From NCBI RefSeq assembly GCF_024721115.1, contig NZ_JAMDHK010000004.1:147862-211861 (forward strand): 64,000 bases of DNA, read 5' to 3'. A program made the position numbers and the translations under genes. A model generated the notes under the pieces. It was not told the origin of the DNA and made no database searches. It saw only the letters and a program-made list of their open reading frames with translations. Source of the stretch: Salipiger pentaromativorans (lineage in GTDB: Bacteria > Pseudomonadota > Alphaproteobacteria > Rhodobacterales > Rhodobacteraceae). Positions 16,921 through 26,853 of the stretch are shown piece by piece (the stretch's first letter is position 1; the number at the start of each line of letters is the position of its first letter).

Positions 16921-18628
16921 AGCGCGCGCCCAGCGGTTCCGAGGTCACGTCGGCTTCGGTCGGGCGGATGTTTTCGGCCCAGATCACGCCGCCATGCGCC
17001 TCGACGATCTGCTTCGAGATCGCCAGGCCAAGGCCGGAGTTGTTGCCGAAATCGTTCTCGGGGCGCTGCGAATAGAAGCGCTTGAAGATCTTTTGCAGCG
17101 CCTCTTCGGGGATGCCCGGGCCGGTATCCTCGACCACGACCAGCACGCGGTTGTCGCGGCGCCGCGCCCAGACGCGGATCGCGTCGCCATCCTCGCAGAA
17201 GCTGATGGCGTTGGTGATGAGGTTCACGAAGACCTGCGCCAGACGCGGTTCCAGCCCGTTGATCATGATCGGCTTGGCGGGCAGGTCGGTGATGAACTCG
17301 ACCCCTTTCTTGCGCGCGTCCTCGCCCAGAAACTGAGTGATATTTCCAAGCATTTCGAGCAGGTTGAACTCCTGCTCCTCTTCCTTGACCAGCTCGGAAT
17401 CGAGCCGCGAGGCGTTGGAGATGTCGCTCACAAGACGGTCGAGCCGGCGCACATCGTGTTCGATCACGTTGAGCAGCTTGTCGCGATGCTCTTCCTTCTT
17501 GACGATACGCAGCGAGCCGATGGCCGAACGCAGGCTGGCCAGCGGGTTCTTGATCTCATGCGCCACGTCGGCGGCGAATTGTTCGTTGCTGTCGATGCGG
17601 TCGTAGAGCGCCGAGACCATGCCGCGCAGCGCGCCGGAAAGGCGCCCGATCTCGTCGGGGCGGGCGGTCAGGTCGGGAATGCGGATGCGGCGCGACGCGC
17701 CCTTGCTGCGGTCGTTGCGGTCGCGTCCGATCTCGGCGGCGTCGGCGAGGTCGGAAATCGGGTTGGCGATGGTCGAGGCCAGCACCAGGCTGAGGCCGAT
17801 GGAGACCAGCGTGGCGATGACGAACATCTGTAGCACGCGCTCGCGCTCGGCGCTGACGGCGGCGTCGATCCCGGCGGCGGTCGAGACCATGGCCACGGTG
17901 CCGATGATCGCGTCGCCCTGGCGGATCGGCGACAGCGCGGTGAACAGCGTCTCGCCGCTGCTGCCACTGCCCGAGGTCACGCGCGTGGCGGTGGGGTCGC
18001 CGGCCTCGATGGCGCGGCGCAGCCGGTCTTCGAGATCGAGCTCGGGCGCGCTTTCGAAATAAGAGAACAGCCCGGCGACCCCGCGCCAGACCGTATCGAG
18101 GAAATCCGAGATCAGCGTCGGGTGATCTTCGCCACGCGGATCGACGGGCTGGGGCAGGGGCAGCGTGCCGGTGGTTTCGCCCACAAGGAAATTGCCGGCG
18201 TCGAACACCAGCACCTCGACGCCCTGGCGCAGATCGAGCCCGTCGAGCGTGGCGGCCAGATCGACCCCGGGCGTGTTGCCCAGCACCGCCGCCGGCGTCG
18301 CGGGCAGTTGCGCCTCGAACACGTCCGCGATCAGCTCGACCTCGGAGATGAGCGCATTGCTGCGCTGTAGCACCAGCGTATCGCGTGAGGAATTGAGCCA
18401 CAGGATGCCCGCGACCAGCACATTCAACGCGATCAGGTTGAACGTGATGATCTTGCGGGTCAGCGGCGAACGATTGAGCGAAAACAGGCTGCGCCGCGCG
18501 CGGCTGTCGCGCAGCTCTTTCTCAACCGTGCTGTCGGGGGCGACCCAATCGTCCCCCAGAACAACATCGGCATCCTGCCGTTCGCCCGACTGGTCGTCGC
18601 GCATCGAGATCCTTTCGGCCAGGGCCAT
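16898..18628 (-). CDS. chvG: ChvG sensor histidine kinase
   Basis: A 576-residue inner-membrane kinase: TM1 at about residues 59-79, a periplasmic sensor domain (80-267), TM2 at 268-288, HAMP to about 345, the H-box FAADVAHEIKNPLASLR with phosphorylated H357, and a GHKL ATPase domain at the C-terminus. ChvG (ExoS) with ChvI governs cell-envelope and acid-stress responses in alphaproteobacteria. In rhizobia it is held in check by the periplasmic protein ExoR, which is not in this window. It starts three bases after the chvI stop. Confidence 0.95.
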   Translation of the reverse strand: MALAERISMRDDQSGERQDADVVLGDDWVAPDSTVEKELRDSRARRSLFSLNRSPLTRKIITFNLIALNVLVAGILWLNSSRDTLVLQRSNALISEVELIADVFEAQLPATPAAVLGNTPGVDLAATLDGLDLRQGVEVLVFDAGNFLVGETTGTLPLPQPVDPRGEDHPTLISDFLDTVWRGVAGLFSYFESAPELDLEDRLRRAIEAGDPTATRVTSGSGSSGETLFTALSPIRQGDAIIGTVAMVSTAAGIDAAVSAERERVLQMFVIATLVSIGLSLVLASTIANPISDLADAAEIGRDRNDRSKGASRRIRIPDLTARPDEIGRLSGALRGMVSALYDRIDSNEQFAADVAHEIKNPLASLRSAIGSLRIVKKEEHRDKLLNVIEHDVRRLDRLVSDISNASRLDSELVKEEEQEFNLLEMLGNITQFLGEDARKKGVEFITDLPAKPIMINGLEPRLAQVFVNLITNAISFCEDGDAIRVWARRRDNRVLVVVEDTGPGIPEEALQKIFKRFYSQRPENDFGNNSGLGLAISKQIVEAHGGVIWAENIRPTEADVTSEPLGARFVVGLPI

Positions 18629-18631
18629 CGC

Positions 18632-19333
18632 TTACTCTTCGTTGTAACGATACCCGATCCCGTACAGGGTTTCGATGGCCGAGAAATCGGAATCCACCGT
18701 ACGCATCTTCTTGCGCAGGCGCTTGATATGGCTGTCGATCGTGCGGTCGTCCACATAGACCTGATCGTCATAGGCGACATCCATGAGCTGGTCGCGCGAT
18801 TTCACGAAGCCCGGACGCTGCGCCAGTGCCTGCAGCAGCAGGAATTCGGTGACGGTCAGAGAGACATCCTTGCCCTTCCAGGTCACCGCGTGGCGCAGCG
18901 GATCCATGCTCAGCGAGCCGCGGGTCATCAGCTTGGTTTCCTCGGTGTCGCCCACCACATCGCCGGCGACCGCCTCCTGGCGGCGCAGAAGCGCGCGGAT
19001 GCGCTCGACCAGAAGTCTTTGAGAAAACGGCTTTTTCACGTAGTCGTCGGCGCCCATGCGCAGGCCGAGTACCTCGTCGATCTCGTCATCCTTGGAGGTG
19101 AGGAAGATCACCGGCATCTTGGATTTCTGCCGCACCCGCTGCAGCAGATCCATGCCGTCCATGCGCGGCATCTTGATGTCGAAGACGGCCATGTCGGGCA
19201 TCTTCTTGTTGAACGCGTCCAGCGCGGACTGCCCGTCGTTGTAGGTTTCGACCTCAAACCCCTCTGCCTCGAGAGTCATCGACACAGATGTCAGGATATT
19301 CCTGTCATCGTCCACCAAGGCGATTTTCGACAT
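18632..19333 (-). CDS. chvI: ChvI response regulator (OmpR family)
   Basis: A 233-residue regulator: receiver domain with phospho-acceptor D52 in [10 protein letters not shown] and a winged-helix DNA-binding domain from about residue 130 to the end ([14 protein letters not shown] region). It is divergent from pckA, an arrangement shared with Rhizobiales, and is the first gene of the chvI-chvG-hprK-rapZ-EIIA-ptsH run, all on one strand with minimal gaps. This suggests that envelope stress and PTS signalling are expressed together. Confidence 0.95.
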   Translation of the reverse strand: MSKIALVDDDRNILTSVSMTLEAEGFEVETYNDGQSALDAFNKKMPDMAVFDIKMPRMDGMDLLQRVRQKSKMPVIFLTSKDDEIDEVLGLRMGADDYVKKPFSQRLLVERIRALLRRQEAVAGDVVGDTEETKLMTRGSLSMDPLRHAVTWKGKDVSLTVTEFLLLQALAQRPGFVKSRDQLMDVAYDDQVYVDDRTIDSHIKRLRKKMRTVDSDFSAIETLYGIGYRYNEE

Positions 19334-19687
19334 GGGCCTGTTTCCTTGTACTGCTCAACTGCCTGTTTTTTGCCGCACTATGCGGGAATTTGGGCTTTAC
19401 AACAATCCCAAACTGCGAATCAGGCAAGCGTCCCGCCCTCATTGCAGAGGAAATGTGGTAAGGAATGGCTAAAATGCCTCAGTCGCTGCCGGGCCGGTCG
19501 GCGGGGTTTCGCGGGTGCTAACGCTAAACCAGAGCTGGTTGCGCTAACTGAGCGGATGCGTCCTGTTCTTGACGTAATGCGTCGTGCTAAAGGCTCCGGT
19601 GCCGGCGGCGGGCGCCTCCGGTGAACGGATCTCTTTTTCGTTCTGATTACGACCGCCGCGTTTTGCGCGGCTACAGGAGCTTGGCAG
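19334..19687. promoter_or_regulatory. chvI/pckA divergent regulatory region with two LacI-type operator-like sites
   Basis: This 354-base gap must hold both promoters. Two sequences, TGCTAACGCTAAAC (19516-19529) and TGGTTGCGCTAACT (19536-19549), resemble the LacI-family pattern TGNTANCGNTANCA that I associate with the CceR/PckR carbon regulators of alphaproteobacteria. They are 20 bases apart and about 140 bases before pckA. A TTTGGG/CCCAAA inverted repeat lies nearer chvI. No gene is seen here. Regulator identity is inferred. Confidence 0.5.
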
Positions 19688-21286
19688 ATGACATTTGGAC
19701 GGGTGAACCCGCAATTCCGGCTGGAGGATCAGGGGATCGAGGGGCTGGGCAATGTCTATTACAATCTTATGGAGCCGGCGCTGATCGAGGCCGCCCTGAA
19801 ACGCGGCGAAGGCACGCTGGGCAAGGGCGGCGCCTTTTACGTCTCCACCGGCAAGTTCACCGGCCGTTCGCCGCAGGACAAGCACGTGGTCAAGACCGAC
19901 TCCGTCGCGGACAAGATCTGGTGGGAAAACAACCGCGAGATGTCGCCCGAGGGCTTCGACCGCCTCTATGAAGACATGATCGAACACATGAAGGGCCGCG
20001 ACTATTTCGTCGAGGACCTGACCGGGGGTGCCGACCCGGCCTATTCCATCAAGGTCCGCATGGTGACCGAGCTGGCCTGGCACGGTCTCTTTATCCGCCA
20101 CATGCTGCGCCGCCCCGAGCGCGACGCGCTGGACGATTTCATTGCCGATTTTACCGTCATCAATTGCCCCAGTTTCAAGGCCGATCCGGAAAAGCACGAC
20201 TGCCGCACCGATACGGTCATCGCGATGAACTTCGACAAGAAGATGATCCTGATCGGCAACACCGAATATGCCGGCGAGAACAAGAAATCGGTGTTCACGC
20301 TGCTGAACTACCTGCTGCCGCTCAAGGGCATCATGGCGATGCACTGCTCGGCCAACCACGCGCCGAACAATCCGGTGGACACCGCCGTGTTCTTCGGCCT
20401 GTCGGGCACCGGCAAGACCACGCTCTCGGCCGACCCCGAGCGCGTGCTGATCGGCGATGACGAGCATGGCTGGTCGGATCGCGGCACCTTCAACTTCGAA
20501 GGCGGCTGCTATGCCAAGACCATCAACCTGAGCGCCGAGGCCGAGCCGGAAATCTACGCCACGACCTCGAAATTCGGCACCGTGATCGAGAACATGGTCT
20601 TCGATCCCGAGACATTCGAGCTCGATTTCGACGATGACAGCCTGACTGCCAACATGCGCTGCGCCTACCCGCTGGAGTATATCTCCAACGCGTCGCCGAC
20701 CGCGCTGGGGGGGCATCCGAAGAACATCATCATGCTGACCTGCGACGCCTTCGGCGTGCTGCCGCCGATCGCGCGGCTCACCCCGGCGCAGGCGATGTAT
20801 CACTTCCTGTCGGGCTTCACCTCGAAAGTGGCGGGCACCGAGCGTGGCATCACCGAACCGCAGCCGACCTTCTCGACCTGCTTCGGCGCGCCCTTCATGC
20901 CGCTGCGCCCCGAGGTCTATGGCAACCTGCTGCGCGACAAGATCGCCAAGCACGGCGCGACCTGCTGGCTGGTCAACACCGGCTGGACCGGCGGCGCCTA
21001 CGGCACCGGCCACCGCATGCCGATCAAGGCGACCCGCGCGCTGCTGCATGCCGCGCTGAACGGCTCGCTGGCCAAGGTCGAGTTCCGCAAGGATCCGAAT
21101 TTCGGCTTCGAGGTGCCGGTGTCGGTCGAAGGCGTGCCGGAGCTGCTGCTCGACCCGCGCCGCACCTGGTCGGACAAGGAGGCGTTCGATGCTCAGGCGG
21201 CGAAGCTGGTGAAGATGTTCGCCGACAATTTCGAGCAATACGTGCCCTATATCGACGACGACGTGAAAGCGGCCGCCATCGGCTGA
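19688..21286 (+). CDS. pckA: Phosphoenolpyruvate carboxykinase (ATP)
   Basis: A 532-residue ATP-dependent PEPCK, the first step of gluconeogenesis (oxaloacetate + ATP to PEP + CO2). The kinase P-loop [14 protein letters not shown] lies at residues 237-250; the substrate-binding [13 protein letters not shown] is at 53-65. Length and composition are normal. AGGAG lies nine bases upstream of the ATG. It is transcribed away from chvI and ends in a clear terminator. Confidence 0.97.
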   Translation: MTFGRVNPQFRLEDQGIEGLGNVYYNLMEPALIEAALKRGEGTLGKGGAFYVSTGKFTGRSPQDKHVVKTDSVADKIWWENNREMSPEGFDRLYEDMIEHMKGRDYFVEDLTGGADPAYSIKVRMVTELAWHGLFIRHMLRRPERDALDDFIADFTVINCPSFKADPEKHDCRTDTVIAMNFDKKMILIGNTEYAGENKKSVFTLLNYLLPLKGIMAMHCSANHAPNNPVDTAVFFGLSGTGKTTLSADPERVLIGDDEHGWSDRGTFNFEGGCYAKTINLSAEAEPEIYATTSKFGTVIENMVFDPETFELDFDDDSLTANMRCAYPLEYISNASPTALGGHPKNIIMLTCDAFGVLPPIARLTPAQAMYHFLSGFTSKVAGTERGITEPQPTFSTCFGAPFMPLRPEVYGNLLRDKIAKHGATCWLVNTGWTGGAYGTGHRMPIKATRALLHAALNGSLAKVEFRKDPNFGFEVPVSVEGVPELLLDPRRTWSDKEAFDAQAAKLVKMFADNFEQYVPYIDDDVKAAAIG

Positions 21287-21315
21287 TCCCGTCGCTCGAC
21301 GGATGAGAGATACAG

Positions 21316-21341
21316 CGCCCGCCGGAAACGGCGGGCGTTTT
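21316..21341 (+). terminator. Rho-independent terminator of pckA
   Basis: Stem CGCCCGCCG (21316-21324), GAAA tetraloop and CGGCGGGCG (21329-21337), then TTTT. It lies 30 bases after the pckA stop. Confidence 0.85.
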
Positions 21342-21441
21342 GCGTTGCGCGGGAGATCGCGCAAACTTGCCGGGCAATGCTCTTTCCCTTTGTGGGCTCG
21401 CGCAGTATCCCGTCGCAGGATCCGCCTTTCCGGAGACCGTC

Positions 21442-21990
21442 ATGCTGTCACTGTCCCGTTCCGTGCTTGCCTGCCTCGCCGCGTTTGCGGCGCCGGCTCC
21501 GGCTGTTGCCGCGGAGTCCTATGCCCACGATCCGATGATCCTGATCGACCATGGTGTGATCTGTCAGGTCACCGCGCAGGGTGCGCGCCCTGCGCCCGAC
21601 ACGCTGCTGGGCGAAATCAACCTGATCGAGCAGACCCGCGATATGGATGTGACGACCCGCGTGGTGCCGGCGAAGGCGGGCATCAGCTTCGGGATCAAGT
21701 TCACCCTGCGCCCCGGCACGGGCGAGCGCGACATGCGGGTGATCGTGACCCATCCGCCCATGGGGCCCGAGGGCATCACCCGCGAAAGCTGGACCGCGGC
21801 GGTCTCGGAGGGGCGCAGCAGCCTCAATCTCTTCACCTTCGAATTCCCCTACGAGATGGTCCCCGGCGAGTGGGTCATGGCGCTGGAGGCCGAGGGCGAG
21901 CGTCTGATGGAACAGCGCTTCGAGGTGGTGCCGGAACTGGCGGCGCCGGGGGTATTGTCGGTCTGTTTCGGGCAGGATTTCCTGTCCTGA
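21442..21990 (+). CDS. DUF3859 domain-containing secreted protein
   Basis: A 182-residue protein with a Sec signal peptide (hydrophobic VLACLAAFAAPAPAVAA, cleavage expected near AVAA-ES). The mature part begins with the LIDHGVICQVTAQGARPAP pattern of DUF3859 and is beta-rich, with two cysteines that could pair. It is periplasmic by prediction; function unknown. The ATG at 21442 is chosen because it opens the signal peptide; the longer frame from 21340 adds non-signal sequence overlapping the pckA terminator region. Confidence 0.75.
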   Translation: MLSLSRSVLACLAAFAAPAPAVAAESYAHDPMILIDHGVICQVTAQGARPAPDTLLGEINLIEQTRDMDVTTRVVPAKAGISFGIKFTLRPGTGERDMRVIVTHPPMGPEGITRESWTAAVSEGRSSLNLFTFEFPYEMVPGEWVMALEAEGERLMEQRFEVVPELAAPGVLSVCFGQDFLS

Positions 21991-22306
21991 TCAAGCGTTG
22001 GCGGGCGGTTCCGGGCCGCAGGGCGTTTTCCGGTTGCGGATGGCGCGGCGTCAGGGCAAGTCCCGCGTTCCCCTGCAAAGCGCCGCGTGGCAAGTTACCC
22101 ACATATCCACAGTCGCCATCTTGAGCGCTACGGGAAGTCATCCACAACTTATTGCGTGGGTCTCGAATATTTCGCTTTACAGAAGCTGCCCCCCACATGC
22201 ACGATATATGGTAAGGGGAGGGGAACAACTCCCAGCCCCTAGAGCAGTCAGCTAGCGCTTGGGGCGCAGCCATTTCCCCGGCGCTACGAGCACAAAGAGG
22301 TGGCGC
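21991..22306. other. Intergenic region with a cluster of DnaA-box-like sites
   Basis: No gene is visible in these 316 bases. Three nonamers, each one mismatch from TTATCCACA, lie on the same strand: TTACCCACA (22095-22103), ATATCCACA (22103-22111) and TCATCCACA (22138-22146). A relatively AT-rich stretch (about 22147-22190) follows. This could be a DnaA-responsive promoter for the YbjN-like gene or a DnaA titration site. It is not a convincing chromosomal origin because only three sites are seen and the usual neighbours (dnaA, hemE, parAB) are absent. Confidence 0.4.
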
Positions 22307-22807
22307 ATGGCACTGTCCGAAGAGTTTCTGAGCGACGAGATTCACCCCATCGATATCGTCGAGACGCTGGCCGAACACCATGAGTGGGATTTCGACCGTA
22401 TCGCCGAGGATCAGATCGCCATGGCGGTGGAAGGCCAGTGGCGCACCTATTCGATCACCCTGGCCTGGTCCCCCTACGACGAGACCTTGCGCCTGATCTG
22501 CACTTTCGAGATGGAACCGCCCGAGCACGCGCTGCCCGAGCTTTATGCCGGGCTGAACGCGGTCAACGATCAATGCTGGGCGGGATCCTTCAGCTACTGG
22601 GCCGAGCCCAAGCTGATGGTCTATCGCTATGGGCTGGTGCTCGCGGGCGGGCAGAGCGCCAGCGCCGAGCAGATCGACACGATGATCTCGGCCGCGGTGC
22701 TGTCGTCGGAGCGCTACTACCCGGCGTTCCAGCTCATCGCCTGGGCGGGCAAGCCCGCCTCCGAAGCGATCAAGATCGCCATCGCCGAGGCTTACGGCCG
22801 CGCCTGA
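22307..22807 (+). CDS. YbjN domain-containing protein
   Basis: A 166-residue cytoplasmic protein of the YbjN family, which has a fold related to type III secretion chaperones and is linked to stress and motility control in enterobacteria; function is otherwise unclear. The HHEWDFDRIAEDQIAMAVEG start and the SYWAEPKLMVYRYGL centre are typical. AGAGGTGG precedes the ATG at 22307. It stands alone, followed by a strong hairpin. Confidence 0.82.
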   Translation: MALSEEFLSDEIHPIDIVETLAEHHEWDFDRIAEDQIAMAVEGQWRTYSITLAWSPYDETLRLICTFEMEPPEHALPELYAGLNAVNDQCWAGSFSYWAEPKLMVYRYGLVLAGGQSASAEQIDTMISAAVLSSERYYPAFQLIAWAGKPASEAIKIAIAEAYGRA

Positions 22808-22816
22808 CCACCGGGC

Positions 22817-22850
22817 GCCCGAAGATTTTTCGGACGAAAAATCTTCGGGC
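22817..22850. terminator. Perfect 16-bp stem hairpin after the YbjN-like gene
   Basis: GCCCGAAGATTTTTCG (22817-22832), a two-base centre, and its exact complement (22835-22850). It lies nine bases after the stop codon. The stem is nearly the same as that at 13833-13864, so it belongs to a dispersed terminator-like family. No T-tract follows. Confidence 0.6.
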
Positions 22851-23009
22851 TCTGCCGTGGCGGCGCGGGTTTCGCAGAGCCCGGGATTTCCAGGCCGTTG
22901 CCCCTTGGGCAGCGGCCTTGTGCTGCCGGAGAGGCGCGCGCCTGACGGCACAGCTTGAATCCCGGAGCCTGCCACGACAGATTGGCGCCGACGCTAGGAG
23001 AGAGACATC

Positions 23010-23825
23010 ATGCAGGATGGTGATATTGCACGCCGGGGCCTCGTGCTTCTGGGATGCGGCAAGATGGGGTCGGCCATGCTCGAGGGCTGGCTGAAACGCG
23101 GGCTTCCCGCCACATCGGTCTGGGTGATGGATCCGCACCCCTCGGACTGGCTGCGCGCCCGGGGCGTGCATCTGAACGACGAACTGCCCGAGGATCCCGC
23201 CATCGTTCTGGTGGCGGTGAAGCCGCAGATGATGACGGAGGCGCTGCCGTCTCTGGTGCCGCTCGGCAATGGCACGACGCTGTTCCTCTCCGTCGCGGCG
23301 GGCATCCGCATCGCGACCTACGAGACGATGCTGGGCGCCGACACGCCGGTCATCCGCGCCATGCCCAACACCCCGGCGGCGGTGGGGCAGGGGATCACCG
23401 CCATCGTCGGGAACGCGCGGGCCACGGATATGCAGTTGGCACAGGCCGAAGAGCTGCTCTCCGCCGTGGGCGCTGTGGTGCGGCTGGAGAGCGAGGCGCA
23501 GATGGACGCGGTGACCGGGGTCAGCGGATCGGGGCCGGCCTATGTGTTCCACATGATCGAATGCCTCGCCGCGGCAGGAGAGGCGCAGGGGCTGGCACCG
23601 GAACTGGCGATGCAACTGGCCAAGGCGACGGTCGCGGGTGCCGGGGCGCTGGCGATGCAGGCCGATGAGGACCCCGCGCAGCTTCGCCGCAACGTGACCT
23701 CGCCCAACGGCACCACGCAGGCCGGGCTCGAGGTGCTGATGGACGAGACGGCGGGCCTGCCGCCGCTGATGGCGGCGGCGGTGGCGGCGGCCACCCGCCG
23801 GTCGAAGGAGCTTGCCGATGGCTGA
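23010..23825 (+). CDS. proC: Pyrroline-5-carboxylate reductase
   Basis: A 271-residue enzyme catalysing the last step of proline synthesis with NAD(P)H. It has the nucleotide motif GCGKMG (residues 15-20), [12 protein letters not shown] in the middle, and the family signature [15 protein letters not shown] near the C-terminus. AGGAGAGAGA precedes the ATG. Its last eight bases overlap the start of the CsaA-like gene, so the two are translationally coupled. Confidence 0.95.
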   Translation: MQDGDIARRGLVLLGCGKMGSAMLEGWLKRGLPATSVWVMDPHPSDWLRARGVHLNDELPEDPAIVLVAVKPQMMTEALPSLVPLGNGTTLFLSVAAGIRIATYETMLGADTPVIRAMPNTPAAVGQGITAIVGNARATDMQLAQAEELLSAVGAVVRLESEAQMDAVTGVSGSGPAYVFHMIECLAAAGEAQGLAPELAMQLAKATVAGAGALAMQADEDPAQLRRNVTSPNGTTQAGLEVLMDETAGLPPLMAAAVAAATRRSKELADG

Positions 23826-24156
23826 GATCACCTATGACGACTTTCTCGCGGTCGATATCCGGGTGGGGCGCGTGATCCGCGCCGAACCTTTCCCCGAGGC
23901 GCGCAAGCCGGCGATCAAGCTCTGGATCGACTTCGGCCCCGAGATCGGTCAGAAGAAATCCTCGGCCCAGATCACCGTGCATTACGATCCCGAGAGCCTT
24001 GTCGGGCGTCAGGTGATGGCGGTGGTGAATTTCCCGCCGCGTCAGATCGGGCCCTTCATGTCGGAATGTCTGACGCTGGGCTTTTCCGACGAAAGCGGCG
24101 CGGTGGTGCTCGCCGGCCCCGACCAGGACGTGCCTTTGGGCGCGCGGCTGCATTGA
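23818..24156 (+). CDS. tRNA-binding protein, CsaA-like
   Basis: A 112-residue single OB-fold protein of the CsaA/Tyr-tRNA-synthetase C-terminal type: [20 protein letters not shown], then [16 protein letters not shown] and [14 protein letters not shown]. CsaA binds tRNA and has been described as a chaperone-like factor in Bacillus. The ATG at 23818 lies within the end of proC (ATGGCTGA). The stop overlaps the TTG start of the next gene. Confidence 0.87.
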   Translation: MAEITYDDFLAVDIRVGRVIRAEPFPEARKPAIKLWIDFGPEIGQKKSSAQITVHYDPESLVGRQVMAVVNFPPRQIGPFMSECLTLGFSDESGAVVLAGPDQDVPLGARLH

Positions 24157-25106
24157 CCCGCATTCTCATCGGCCGCAACCTGCCCGCGCGTGTCGTCGAG
24201 GCGGCCCGGGGCCTTTTCGACGTGACCTATCGCGACCGGCCCGAGCCGCTCGACCGGGAGGAGATGCTGGTCGCGCTGCGCGATTACGATGGCGCGCTCG
24301 TCACGCTGGGAGATGCTTTCGGGGGCGATGTCTTTGCCGAGGCCGGGGCGCCGCGCGCGCGCATCCTCGCCAATTTCGGCGTCGGCTATAACCATATCGA
24401 CGTGGCTGCGGCGCGTGCCGCCGGGCTGGTGGTGACCAACACCCCCGGCGCCGTCACCGACGCCACCGCCGACCTCGCCATGACGCTGATGCTGATGACC
24501 TGCCGCCGCGCGGGCGAGGGCGAACGGCTGGTGCGCTCGGGCCGCTGGCAGGGCTGGCATCCGGTGCAGATGCTGGGGCTGCATCTGAGCGGCAAGCGTG
24601 TGGGCATTCTGGGCATGGGCCGGATCGGCCAGGCCATCGCGCGGCGCTGCCATTTCGGCTTTGGCATGAGCGTCGCCTATGCCAGCCGCACGGAAAAGAC
24701 ACTCGACTTTCCGGCGGAGCGGCTTGCTTCGCCCGAAGCGCTGGCGGCGGCGGCGGATGTGCTGGTGGTCGCGGTGCCCGCGAGTCCCGAGACCTATCAT
24801 ATGGTGGATGCCGGGGTGCTGGCGTCGCTGCGGCCGCATGCGCATCTGGTCAATATCGCGCGGGGCGACATCGTGGACGAGGCGGCGCTGATCGCGGCGC
24901 TGCAGTCGCATGCTTTCGCCGGGGCGGGGCTTGATGTCTACGAGCACGAACCGCTGGTGCCGGAGGCGCTGCGGGCGCTCGACAACGTCACGCTGCTGCC
25001 GCATCTGGGCACCGCCGCGCTGGAGGTGCGTGAGGATATGGGGCGCATGGCGGTGGAGAACCTGCGGGCGTTCTTTGCCGGTGAGGCGGTGCCGAACCCG
25101 GTGTGA
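24153..25106 (+). CDS. D-2-hydroxyacid dehydrogenase (glyoxylate/hydroxypyruvate reductase type)
   Basis: A 317-residue NAD(P)-dependent reductase: nucleotide motif [11 protein letters not shown], catalytic arginine in [10 protein letters not shown], the glutamate in YEHEP, and the histidine in LPHLGTA. The open frame continues upstream inside the CsaA-like gene, but the family N-terminus begins at TTG 24153 ([18 protein letters not shown]), which overlaps the preceding stop as TTGA. The unusual start codon and overlap indicate coupled, probably modest, translation. Substrate is likely glyoxylate or hydroxypyruvate. Confidence 0.88.
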   Translation: MTRILIGRNLPARVVEAARGLFDVTYRDRPEPLDREEMLVALRDYDGALVTLGDAFGGDVFAEAGAPRARILANFGVGYNHIDVAAARAAGLVVTNTPGAVTDATADLAMTLMLMTCRRAGEGERLVRSGRWQGWHPVQMLGLHLSGKRVGILGMGRIGQAIARRCHFGFGMSVAYASRTEKTLDFPAERLASPEALAAAADVLVVAVPASPETYHMVDAGVLASLRPHAHLVNIARGDIVDEAALIAALQSHAFAGAGLDVYEHEPLVPEALRALDNVTLLPHLGTAALEVREDMGRMAVENLRAFFAGEAVPNPV

Positions 25107-25113
25107 GGAGAGG

Positions 25114-25370
25114 GGCGTGGTGGGCAAATTGCCCACCCTACCGCGCGTTGCCCCAGCGTGGGACAAGGCGAAGCCGCCTCTCACACCGCCTCTCACACAT
25201 GGCCAAGCGATTTGGTGACGTCTACGCTTTGTTGCGAGCTCCCTCGGATTTGGCCAAGATAAAGCAAAAATAAGGGGTTCGTTGCGTTGCATCGCCATCC
25301 CACGGTCCGGCGATGGCACGACGCCCGATGCTTCTCGTCACCGTAGGGTGGGCAATCTGCCCACCACGCC
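25114..25370. repeat. MITE-like 257-bp element bounded by 30-bp inverted repeats
   Basis: The ends 25114-25143 and 25341-25370 are inverted copies matching at 28 of 30 positions. Each contains the GGTGGGCA-type hairpin (stems at 25119-25137 and within 25343-25365). The interior is non-coding, AT-richer than average near 25255-25285, and has a CATCGCC/GGCGATG inverted repeat. No transposase is present. It could be a small non-autonomous element or two independent repeat copies in opposite orientation. It fills the gap between convergent genes. Confidence 0.6.
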
Positions 25371-25379
25371 GCAGACGCC

Positions 25380-25823
25380 TTACGCCTCGCTGTCCATCCA
25401 GATCGTGACCGGCCCGTCATTGACTAGCGCGACCTTCATGTCGGCGCCGAACCGGCCCGTGGCCACCGAAACCCCCTCCGCCTGAAGCCGCGCGGCGAAA
25501 TACTCGTAAAGCTCTTCGCCGATCTCGGGCGGCGCGGCGGTGGAAAAGCCCGGGCGGTTGCCGCTGCGCGTGTCGGCGGCCAGGGTGAATTGGCTGACCA
25601 CCAATGCTGCGCCGCCCAGATCGCGGACCGAGCGGTTCATGCGCCCCTCTGCATCCTGGAAGATGCGCAGCTTGGCAATCTTCGCCGCCAGTTTCTCTGC
25701 CTGCGCCGGGCCGTCTCCGCGCATGGCGCAGATCAGCACCAGAAGACCGGGGCCCACCTCGCCCAGCACCGCGCCCTCGACCGTCACCCGCGCCTCCGAG
25801 ACGCGCTGGATGAGCGCCCTCAC
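25380..25823 (-). CDS. dtd: D-aminoacyl-tRNA deacylase
   Basis: A 147-residue Dtd that removes D-amino acids (and glycine) mischarged on tRNA. The conserved SQFTLAADT and [12 protein letters not shown] segments are present, and the length is normal. The GTG at 25823 overlaps the stop of the sugar kinase gene (GTGA). The protein then begins [13 protein letters not shown], as expected. It lies at the end of a two-gene operon. Confidence 0.95.
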   Translation of the reverse strand: MRALIQRVSEARVTVEGAVLGEVGPGLLVLICAMRGDGPAQAEKLAAKIAKLRIFQDAEGRMNRSVRDLGGAALVVSQFTLAADTRSGNRPGFSTAAPPEIGEELYEYFAARLQAEGVSVATGRFGADMKVALVNDGPVTIWMDSEA

Positions 25824-26719
25824 AGTTCGTCCTCCCAAGGCGGATTGGCTCCGGCGCGGCTCACCGTCACCGCCGCCGCCCGGGCGCCAAGCGCGACGCA
25901 GGGGCGCAGCGCCTCGAGCCCGGCGGCGCGCAGCGCCTGCCGGTCCAGCAGGTTCTCCCGCCAGAGCCCGGCCAGCAGCCCGGCATTGAAGGTATCGCCG
26001 GCGCCCACCGTATCGACCACCTCGGCCTTGTGCGCGGGCACCAGCATCTCGCCCGCCGCGCTGACCGCCAGAATGCCCTCGGCCCCGCGTGTCTCCAGCA
26101 CCAGCGCCGCCCCTCCGGCGCATAGCGCGGCGGGGGTGGTGCCCAGCCAGGCCATGTCCTCGTCGGAGATCTTGACGATGTCGGCCCGTGCCAGCATCGC
26201 CCCAAGCCGCGCGCGATAGCGGGCCTCGTCGGTGATGAAGCCGGGCCGGATATTCGGGTCGATCATCACCAGCCGGTCGCCCGACCGCGCGCAGAGGCTG
26301 GCATAGGTATCGGCGGCGGGCTCGGCGACCAGGCTGATGCCGCCGAAGAACAGCGCGGCGATCTCGTCGGACAGGGCAGGGAGGTCGGTTGCGGCCAACA
26401 TCCGGCCGGCGGTGTTCTCGTCGTAGAAGGCGTATTGCGCCTGCCCGTCGGTGAGCGTGACGAAGGCCAGCGTGGTGGGGCGCGGGGACCTGGGGCAGAG
26501 CCTGTCGTCCACCCGGGAGGCGCGGAGCGCCTCCGTCAGCGCGGTGCCGAACAGATCGGTGGAAAGCCCGCCGAAATAGCCCGCGGGCGCGCCCAGGCGC
26601 CCCAGCGCGATGGCGGTGTTGAAGACCGCGCCGCCGGGGACGGGGGCAAAGCCCGGCTCGCCGGCGGTGGTGGTCCGGGGCAGCATGTCGATCAGCGACT
26701 CGCCACAGCACAGGATCAT
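25820..26719 (-). CDS. PfkB family sugar kinase (fructokinase-like)
   Basis: A 299-residue ribokinase-fold kinase. The N-terminal [13 protein letters not shown] and [15 protein letters not shown] are the sugar-binding region, and the C-terminal signature [15 protein letters not shown] holds the catalytic aspartate. Fructose is the most likely substrate but other sugars cannot be excluded. A GTTAGCGCCGCAACC sequence just upstream (26734-26748) faintly resembles the operator-like sites at pckA. The gene is coupled to dtd by a four-base overlap. Confidence 0.85.
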   Translation of the reverse strand: MILCCGESLIDMLPRTTTAGEPGFAPVPGGAVFNTAIALGRLGAPAGYFGGLSTDLFGTALTEALRASRVDDRLCPRSPRPTTLAFVTLTDGQAQYAFYDENTAGRMLAATDLPALSDEIAALFFGGISLVAEPAADTYASLCARSGDRLVMIDPNIRPGFITDEARYRARLGAMLARADIVKISDEDMAWLGTTPAALCAGGAALVLETRGAEGILAVSAAGEMLVPAHKAEVVDTVGAGDTFNAGLLAGLWRENLLDRQALRAAGLEALRPCVALGARAAAVTVSRAGANPPWEDEL

Positions 26720-26853
26720 GGCAACCTCCCTCTGTTAGCGCCGCAACCTGCCCTGACAAATCCGCCGACACAAGGCCCGGATTTGCGCAGGATCATGGCG
26801 CGGTCCCTGCCTCTGAGGGATAATCCGCAATGTGAGGAAAGGAGGTGGTTGTC

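Noticed and set aside
19544-21364. 606-codon open frame on the minus strand opposite pckA
   Set aside because: It is an antisense shadow: composition is set by the third codon positions of pckA, with no ribosome binding site or recognisable domain.
21991-22306. Chromosomal origin of replication
   Set aside because: Only three imperfect DnaA boxes, no long AT-rich unwinding element and none of the usual origin neighbours.
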